The notes under the pieces are model-generated. The model was not told the DNA's origin. It did no database searches and was given only the letters and a program-made list of their open reading frames with translations. A program made the translations under genes and the position numbers. Below, one piece after another: positions 14,043 through 18,910 of a DNA stretch of 18,910 bases (the stretch's first letter is position 1; each line of letters starts with the position of its first letter). The DNA lies in the NCBI GenBank assembly GCA_900770255.1, contig CAAGJN010000062.1, positions 1-18,910 of the forward strand, written 5' to 3'. Origin of the DNA: Clostridia bacterium. Lineage in GTDB: Bacteria > Bacillota > Clostridia > Oscillospirales > Acutalibacteraceae.

Positions 14043-15281
14043 TTATCTGAGCTCTGCGACAAATTCTATCGTCTTTTCGTCGGGCGAAACTGCTTTTATC
14101 GAGCCCTTGTGCGCCTCGGCTATGTTGTGAGCTATCGAGAGCCCTATCCCAAAGCCGCCCGCTCCCCTCGCCTTGTCGGCGCGGTAAAAGCGATCAAAGA
14201 GCTTGCTGAGTTCGTCTTGATCGAGGTGCTCGCAGTTATTCACAGAGCGGATAGCAATGCCCTTCTTAGTCTTTTCGAGACTTACTTCTATCGGCGATGA
14301 GTCAGAGGCGTATTTTATCGCGTTATCAAGCAGGATAGAAACGAGCTAACGCACCGCGTATTCGTCGCCGAAATATTCGATATTCGGCGCAACATTAACA
14401 TTAAGCTCATGGTTTCCGGCCTGCGCAGAGTCTCTGAACGGCTCCGCAGTTTCGCTGACCGCGTTGCTGATATTGAAGCGCGCAAAATTGAACGGAGTCT
14501 CCTCCTCATCCATGCGCGAGAGCGTTACGAGGGAATTGACAAGCTCCGTGAGTTTATCGGTCTGAGTTTTAGCCTTATCAATCCACTTCTGCTCCCCGAC
14601 CTCCATCTCGAGTACCTTGAGACTCGTCGCTATAACGGTTATCGGAGTCTTCAGCTCGTGGCTCGCGTCAGTTATGAACTGCTTTTGGCGCTCGGCGCTC
14701 TTGACGACCGGGTCAATGGCCTTGCGCGAAAGCAGCACAACGATTATATAGACAAGAGCAATGCTCACGGCCATCGCAGCGACGGACAACAGCGCCAAAG
14801 TGAGCACAGAGCGCATCTCTCTGTAGGCATCGAGAAAGATCGCCATATATTTGCCCTCGCCGTCGTTGACGACATAATATTTATAGCCCGACGTGTAGCC
14901 GAAGCCCTCGCCGTGCTTTAAAGCTATTTGCAGATATTCCTCCGTATCGTCCTGAGTAACGGCTGCTATCTTATCGAGATCCGCTCTGATGAGCGCGCCG
15001 TCGGAGGCATAGGAGAGCACAAAGTAGCGCGTAGAATATGGAGTCTCCTGCGTAAACTGACCATCGGGGCGCCTCCTGTCGCCGTCGAGCGGCTTTCCGC
15101 CGCGCACAACAACCGGCGGCAGAGAGCCGCGGTTGGTCTGTATGACCTGTAGCATCTCGTTTAGCTGTGAATTGACGGAGATGAAATTCGCGGCGTTCAC
15201 TATCACGCACAGCAGCAGCAAAACAAATGTGACGGCGAGCATGGCGATGCGGATGAACCTCTTCCGTAGCTGTTTAATCAT
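14043..15281 (-). pseudogene. Sensor histidine kinase interrupted by an in-frame TAG
   Basis: A 412-codon kinase gene with a stop in the middle. The ATG at 15281 has GGAGGTG upstream and overlaps the response regulator by 8 bp. Membrane helices lie at about residues 9-33 and 160-184, around an extracytoplasmic sensor of about 125 residues. His208 in 'DASHELKTP' is the phosphate acceptor. Codon 312 is TAG (14346-14348), placed where 'EYAVR-Q-LVSILLDNA' predicts Gln; one C-to-T change of CAG explains it. The frame then continues with no further break through the N box ('LLDNAIKYA'), 'LFDRFYRAD' and the G box ('GFGIGLSIAHNI') to a TAA at 14043. A truncated product would keep the sensor and His but lose nearly all of the ATP-binding domain. 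Either a recent null mutation or a sequencing error. Confidence 0.88.
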
Positions 15282-15956
15282 CGCACACCTCCAGCGCATA
15301 GCCGAGCCCGCGCACGGCGCGGATTGACACCTTGGACCCGATACTGCGAAGCTTCTTGCGCAGGTTTGAAATATGGACCCATATGACGTTTATCTCGGCG
15401 TCACTGTCCCAGCCCCAGATGCGCTCCATTACCCTATCTGCGGAGAACACCACCTTGGGAGAGCGCATAAACAGCTCCATAACCTGAAACTCGCGGCCGC
15501 TCAGACGCACGGATCTTCCTTTGCAGTCGAGCAGGCCCGTTGACGCATCGAGTGTGAGATCACCGAAGGAGAGCACTGTAGGACGATAGTCCTCGCTGCG
15601 GCGCAGCATTGCGCGCACCCGGCATATGAGTTCGTCGGGCTCAAAGGGTTTGGGCAGATAGTCGTCCGCGCCGGCGTTAAAGCCGGTGATGCGGTCGTCT
15701 TTCATCCCCTTGGCCGTGAGCATCATGACGGGAGTTTTTACCCCTTCGCTTCTGAGCCTTTTGAGCACGTCGATCCCGTTCATCTTCGGCATCATAACAT
15801 CGAGAATTATTGCATCATATTCGCCCGAAACTGCATATTCATAAGCATCGGCACCGTCGTTTACAGCGTTAACAGTAAAATGATTTTTTCAAAAAATACC
15901 GTCAGAGCCTCGGCAAGATCGAGTTCATCCTCTGCAATAAGTAAGCGCACATCCAT
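15274..15956 (-). pseudogene. OmpR/PhoB-family response regulator with a frameshift near codon 25
   Basis: The ATG at 15956 opens 'MDVRLLIAEDELDLAEALTVFFEK', then runs to a stop within ten codons. Adding one A to the A6 tract (T6 on the + strand, 15884-15889) restores 'FFEKNHFTV', then 'EYDAIILDVMMPKMNG' with the phospho-acceptor Asp53, 'MLTAKG', 'LPKPF' and the winged helix ('LSGREFQVMELFM', 'VWVHISNLRKKL'-like, 'RAVRGLGYALE'). The restored protein has 227 residues and no other defect. So the reading frame has lost one base in a homopolymer. A downstream start inside the receiver would remove the acidic pocket and phosphorylation site. Ribosomal or RNA-polymerase slippage on A6 could also restore the frame. 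It overlaps the kinase by 8 bp. Confidence 0.88.
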
Positions 15957-15962
15957 CACCCG

Positions 15963-15996
15963 ATTATATTATAGTGCAAAAGACTCCGAAAAGCAA
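15963..15996 (-). promoter_or_regulatory. Possible internal promoter before the response regulator
   Basis: On the - strand TTGCTT (15991-15996), 17 bp, TATAAT (15968-15973), with a second overlapping TATAAT (15963-15968). Transcription would begin only a few bases before the ATG at 15956, giving a nearly leaderless message. The -35 is weak. If real, the two-component genes could be expressed apart from the VTC-DUF4956 pair. Confidence 0.35.
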
Positions 15997-16000
15997 TGTA

Positions 16001-16663
16001 TCAAAGCGCCTCGTCAAGGTTTTCTCTGCCGCAGACGATATTGAGATTGCCGTTGCGGCAGCGAATATCGTCAATAAACGACTTGGGCACCTGCTTGCTC
16101 TTTAGAACAATGCGGTAATGAAGCTCATAGAGCGTGCCCAGATTTGAAGTTCTGACCTTGATAAGCGTATGAGACTTTGTGTATTTATCAAACAGATCGT
16201 CGAAAAGTCCTTCATAATCGAGATTTTCCGGAATGGTTATTTTAAGTATACGCTCAGACTCGTTCTGACGGCCGAAATTCAAGGCGGTAAGCAGCAGCAT
16301 GACGGCCGCGATCACAACGAAGAATATCGCAGCGAGCACCACATAGCCCATGCCGGTCGCCAGGCCGATCGCCATGGCGAGGAAGATGGCTCCGATCTCC
16401 CGCGCGCTGCCGGGAGCTGAACGAAAGCGAACGAGGCTGAACGCGCCCGCGACTGCCACTCCGGCGCCGATGTTGCCGTTGACGAGCATTATGACCATCT
16501 GAACGACTGCAGGAAGTATAGCGAGCGCTACGGCGAAGCTCTGCGTGCAGCGCGTTTTGAACATGCTGACCAGCGCCGTTCCGATTCCAAGCACCAAAGA
16601 AACGGCCGTGCATATTGCAAAAACCGACAGTGTTATTTCCGTTCCTATAATAGACTCAAGCAC
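16001..16663 (-). CDS. DUF4956 membrane protein
   Basis: A 220-residue protein. It starts at a GTG (16661-16663) with GGAGG nine bases upstream, and overlaps the end of the VTC gene by 8 bp, so translation is coupled. Three or four membrane helices lie in residues 8-128. The conserved family block 'GAFSLVRFRSAPGSAREI' lies at residues 73-90, between helices. A soluble domain of about 90 residues follows ('ILKITIPENLDYEGLFDDLFDKY'). DUF4956 genes are commonly paired with VTC-domain polyphosphate polymerase genes, so this may be the membrane partner or channel for the polymer; that is inference. Function not established. Confidence 0.88.
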   Translation of the reverse strand: MLESIIGTEITLSVFAICTAVSLVLGIGTALVSMFKTRCTQSFAVALAILPAVVQMVIMLVNGNIGAGVAVAGAFSLVRFRSAPGSAREIGAIFLAMAIGLATGMGYVVLAAIFFVVIAAVMLLLTALNFGRQNESERILKITIPENLDYEGLFDDLFDKYTKSHTLIKVRTSNLGTLYELHYRIVLKSKQVPKSFIDDIRCRNGNLNIVCGRENLDEAL

Positions 16664-17381
16664 TTAAAAGCGCCTCCTTCTTGATATTCTCAAGTATGTG
16701 TTCGCGGTAGCAGGTACCGTATTTTGAAAATGAGGTGGAAAACAGTCCTATTTCCGAGAGCGTGCGGCTGAGCCACAGCGGACACACGCCCGGAATTTTT
16801 ATCTCCATGAGTATACGGCCGTCATCGATCAGCGGCTGGCCGTGATCTCCGCAGCGCAGATCAAGTTCCTCCGTGCGCCAGCGGATATTTCGGTCAAATG
16901 TGATCCGCAGTTCGGAGTCTTCCTTGCCTGCAAACGCCGTGCGGTCATAGGCGATAAACACATGGGGCTCAGTTCTGTAAAGCTGCTGAAACTGCTGGAT
17001 CTCCCTGCCTATCTGTCCTGCATCCGGATCCCGCTCAAGACAATAGAGAAACGGCTCGACAAAGCACGCGCCTGTAGTCATGCGCCGTTTATAAACAATT
17101 CCGTCGAACTTCTTCTTGAGTTCTATGAATACCTTTCCGTTCTCCTCCGGCACGCCGTAGCTACGCACGCGGAGCTTTTCTTTATATACGGGCTTCTCTA
17201 TCGACGCGCGGATTAACCGCCAGTCGGGCGTATCATAATAGATATTACAGATTGTATACTGACCGTAGTCATCCGCCTGCCTATGCTCATCGATACCGCC
17301 GAGCATCAACGAATACTGCTCCGGAGTGAGAAAATATTTTTTCTCATACCTTTCAAAGCTGTATTGAATACCCTTTGCCAT
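16656..17381 (-). CDS. VTC-domain polyphosphate polymerase-like protein
   Basis: A 241-residue single VTC domain. The ATG at 17381 has AAAGGAGG upstream. The tunnel-fold (triphosphate tunnel metalloenzyme) features are 'RYEKKYFLTPEQY', 'NIYYDTPDW', 'YKEKLRVRSYG' (basic Lys-X-Arg-X-Arg strand), 'FIELKKKFDGIVYKRR', 'HVFIAYDRTAF', 'ILMEIKIPG' (metal Glu) and 'SFSKYGTCY'. In yeast Vtc4 this domain makes polyphosphate from ATP. The bacterial homologues are cytoplasmic and lack own membrane helices, and here the DUF4956 neighbour could supply the membrane part. First gene of the leftward unit and divergent from the Cthe_2159-type lipoprotein. The polymerase role is by homology only. Confidence 0.9.
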   Translation of the reverse strand: MAKGIQYSFERYEKKYFLTPEQYSLMLGGIDEHRQADDYGQYTICNIYYDTPDWRLIRASIEKPVYKEKLRVRSYGVPEENGKVFIELKKKFDGIVYKRRMTTGACFVEPFLYCLERDPDAGQIGREIQQFQQLYRTEPHVFIAYDRTAFAGKEDSELRITFDRNIRWRTEELDLRCGDHGQPLIDDGRILMEIKIPGVCPLWLSRTLSEIGLFSTSFSKYGTCYREHILENIKKEALLSA

Positions 17382-17404
17382 ATCGTTTGCCTCCTTTTAC
17401 TGCA

Positions 17405-17410
17405 ATAGTA
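17405..17410 (-). promoter_or_regulatory. Probable -10 box of the VTC-DUF4956 unit
   Basis: On the - strand TACTAT lies about 24 bp before the ATG. No -35 hexamer is found 16-18 bp upstream. Instead the repeat array at 17420-17460 occupies that place, which suggests an activator-dependent promoter. Confidence 0.5.
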
Positions 17411-17419
17411 AACCGCAAA

Positions 17420-17460
17420 CTTAAAGAGAACCTAAAGAAAAACCTTTAGGCTGAATTTAG
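17420..17460. promoter_or_regulatory. Four tandem CTWWA-type repeats in the divergent promoter region
   Basis: Read on the - strand, four heptamers follow each other: CTAAATT (17454-17460), CTAAAGG (17443-17449), CTTTAGG (17431-17437) and CTTTAAG (17420-17426). They start 11, 12 and 11 bp apart, about one helical turn. Spaced direct repeats of this kind are bound by dimers of OmpR/PhoB-family regulators. The array is centred at 17440, and the two opposed -10 boxes (17405-17410 and 17471-17476) are centred at 17440.5. It is therefore placed to serve both genes equally. The binding protein is unknown; the response regulator at 15274-15956 is the natural candidate. Confidence 0.65.
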
Positions 17461-17470
17461 TTTGGCGTTG

Positions 17471-17476
17471 TACAAT
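17471..17476 (+). promoter_or_regulatory. Probable -10 box of the lipoprotein gene
   Basis: TACAAT, 30 bp upstream of the ATG at 17507. No good -35 is present at the right distance (AGGCTG). The repeat array lies at about -63 to -23 from the expected start point, as for an activated promoter. Confidence 0.5.
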
Positions 17477-17506
17477 ACTGACAGAATCAAAAGGAGGTTT
17501 CGAAAA

Positions 17507-18883
17507 ATGAAAAAAGCAAAGCAGTTATTATCATTGATTCTGTGCGCGGTGCTCCTTGTAGGGGCTCTGTGCGCATGTAAAAACAATAATAACGATGATA
17601 ACGGCAGCACCACAGAGGCCGAAACAGTTATTAGCAGCAACGAGGCCGTGCAGAACGTGCTCAGCCAAAGCGTCCCGGAGCCCAATCTTACAAACGCCGT
17701 TAAGATCACGCTGTCTGACAGTAATATAAAGATAGCCGGCAGCGGCGCTCAGGAAAAGGATGGGAGCGTCACGATAAGCGACGGCGGAGTATATGTGATT
17801 TCCGGCCGGCTCAGCGACGGGCGCGTGATGGTTGACGCCGACGGCAAGGAGGTTACGCTCGTCATGAGCGGCGCCGATATCACCTGCTCATACAGCAGTC
17901 CGCTCTATATTTACAAGTCGAAGACCACAACAGTCTATCTTGCCCCGGGCACGGAGAACACTCTCACAGACGGCGAGAGCTATACATTTAATGACAGCTA
18001 CTCCTCCGCAGAGGAGGAAGAGCCGAACGCATGCTTCTATTCAAAGTCCGACCTGATCATAGGAGGAAGCGGAAAGCTGACTGTAAACGCCAACTTTAAC
18101 AACGGCATAACAAGCAAGGACACTCTGAGAATAGACTCGGCAGTTCTCAACGTGAGTTCGAAAAATCACGGCGTCAACGGCAAGGACTTCTGCACGCTCA
18201 AGGGTGCGTCTGTCACGGTCACGAGCGGCGGCGACGCTCTGCGCTCAACTAACGACACCGACACCTCGCTCGGGTATATTACGGCGGTCAACTCAACGCT
18301 TGAGCTCACCTCGGGCGAGGATGGAATACAGGCCGAAACCGTGCTGACAATGAGCGGCGGAAGCTGGAAAATAAAGAGCGGCGGCGACTCTGCGCTTGAC
18401 TACGGCAGCAGCGCAACTGTAACAGGCGGCACGGTTATAGCGGCCGGCTCGAGCGGCATGGCGCAGAATTTCAGCGAAGATTCAACCCAGGGCTGCATTC
18501 TGCTCACCTATCAGTCATACGCAAGCGGCAAGATAAGCATAGAAGACTCCTCCGGGACGGCTCTTGCCGAGTATACGCCGAGTAAGGAATACAACTGCGT
18601 GATCATCAGCTGCCCCTCTCTGACAAAGGGCAACACCTACACGGTGACAGCCTGCGGGCAGAGTCAATCGGTGACGCTTGACAGTCTCATATACGGCAGC
18701 GTAATGAACGGTGAAATGAAAGGCGGCGGAATGAAAGGCGGCAGGAATCAGCTGCAGCCGCCGGACGGTCAGGAGGATCCCGGAAGCCAGGGCTCCCAGA
18801 ACGGCGTACCGACTCCTCCGGGCGCTAACAGATCTAACCAGAACATGGATCAAGGCGACGCTGCAGCCGGCCAGAGCGCATAA
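17507..18883 (+). CDS. Lipoprotein of the Cthe_2159 carbohydrate-binding beta-helix family
   Basis: A 458-residue protein. The ATG at 17507 has AAGGAGG nine bases upstream; a TTG further up is rejected. Residues 1-23 are a signal peptide with a lipobox-like 'LCAC' (lipidated Cys24), followed by an Asn/Asp/Ser/Thr-rich linker. From about residue 62 to 395 it shows the right-handed beta-helix repeats of PF14262 (carbohydrate-binding domain, Cthe_2159). Examples are 'GVYVISGRLSDGRVMVDA', 'LIIGGSGKLTVNANFNNGI' and 'VTVTSGGDALRS', where Ser-Gly-Gly-Asp-Ala/Gly turns recur. The founding member binds cellulose and acidic sugars. The last 60 residues are a Gly/Gln/Pro-rich tail with a doubled 'MKGG'. 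Divergent from the VTC gene across a shared regulatory region. Surface exposed. Confidence 0.88.
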   Translation: MKKAKQLLSLILCAVLLVGALCACKNNNNDDNGSTTEAETVISSNEAVQNVLSQSVPEPNLTNAVKITLSDSNIKIAGSGAQEKDGSVTISDGGVYVISGRLSDGRVMVDADGKEVTLVMSGADITCSYSSPLYIYKSKTTTVYLAPGTENTLTDGESYTFNDSYSSAEEEEPNACFYSKSDLIIGGSGKLTVNANFNNGITSKDTLRIDSAVLNVSSKNHGVNGKDFCTLKGASVTVTSGGDALRSTNDTDTSLGYITAVNSTLELTSGEDGIQAETVLTMSGGSWKIKSGGDSALDYGSSATVTGGTVIAAGSSGMAQNFSEDSTQGCILLTYQSYASGKISIEDSSGTALAEYTPSKEYNCVIISCPSLTKGNTYTVTACGQSQSVTLDSLIYGSVMNGEMKGGGMKGGRNQLQPPDGQEDPGSQGSQNGVPTPPGANRSNQNMDQGDAAAGQSA

Positions 18884-18910
18884 AAAATGCCCCGCTCAGA
18901 TGAGCGGGGC
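18884..18910. terminator. Terminator hairpin at the window edge
   Basis: A perfect 10-bp stem GCCCCGCTCA / TGAGCGGGGC (18889-18898 with 18901-18910) starts six bases after the lipoprotein stop and runs to the last base. The T run that should follow lies outside the window. On the other strand the stem is followed by CATTTTTTAT, so it may also end a gene coming from the right. Confidence 0.8.

Noticed and set aside
14043..14243. Separate 66-residue ATPase-like gene at the end of the kinase
   Set aside because: It is the in-frame remainder of the kinase after the TAG, without its own start signals.
14346..14348. Genome-wide reassignment of TAG to glutamine
   Set aside because: About 18 intact genes contain no other in-frame TAG, and the paired regulator gene has an unrelated lesion, so simple gene decay or sequence error is the better explanation.
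15274..15795. A short intact regulator starting at 'MMPKMNG' (15795)
   Set aside because: This would begin just after the phosphorylation Asp; no ribosome site there, and the missing N-terminus is present upstream in another frame.
17462..17506. TTG start at 17462 for the lipoprotein
   Set aside because: It precedes the -10 box, and the ATG at 17507 gives a proper signal peptide and ribosome site.

Overview
The window looks like chromosomal DNA of an uncultured-type gut Clostridium relative (Bacillota, class Clostridia, most like Oscillospirales/Ruminococcaceae). The evidence is a CIRCE-controlled groES-groEL operon, AGGAGG-type ribosome sites, consensus sigma-A promoters, a Bacillota-type SOS box, an iscS-iscU-iscR set, NrdR, and the VTC-domain/DUF4956 pair common in that group. 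Coding DNA is fairly GC-rich and intergenic DNA is AT-rich. No rRNA, tRNA, CRISPR array, phage or insertion sequence was seen. The species assignment is inference.

Layout. 1-1857 (+): the end of a beta-propeller-like protein, then a secreted DUF4434 glycosidase-like protein with an FN3 tail. 1905-3196 (-): nrdR and a sugar isomerase-like TIM barrel. 3292-4731 (+): a small membrane protein and a membrane-anchored ComEC-like metallo-beta-lactamase-fold protein. 4768-6857 (-): a two-gene radical-SAM DNA repair operon (TIGR03916 then TIGR03915 type). Its consensus promoter carries two SOS (LexA) boxes. 7056-9141 (-): iscS-iscU-iscR, with the regulator last. 9315-10277 (-): a monoacylglycerol-lipase-like hydrolase. 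10384-10860 holds no recognisable gene. 10965-12909 (+): groES-groEL behind a sigma-A promoter and CIRCE. 13033-17381 (-): a probable five-gene unit (VTC polyphosphate-polymerase domain protein, DUF4956 membrane protein, OmpR-type response regulator, histidine kinase, GH29 alpha-L-fucosidase). 17507-18883 (+): a divergent lipoprotein of the Cthe_2159 carbohydrate-binding beta-helix family.

Most notable points. (1) The radical-SAM/TIGR03915 pair has two near-perfect SOS operators, one just downstream of the -35 hexamer and one over the start point, so it is predicted to be DNA-damage induced. (2) Both genes of the two-component system are broken independently. The regulator has lost one A from an A tract near codon 25, and the kinase has an in-frame TAG at codon 312 where Gln is expected. 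(3) The divergent region between the VTC gene and the lipoprotein gene holds four CTWWA-type repeats at 11-12 bp steps. They are centred exactly between two opposed -10 boxes that lack good -35 boxes. This is the pattern expected for an OmpR-family activator, and the neighbouring broken regulator is the obvious candidate.

All family calls come from reading motifs by eye; no database search was run.
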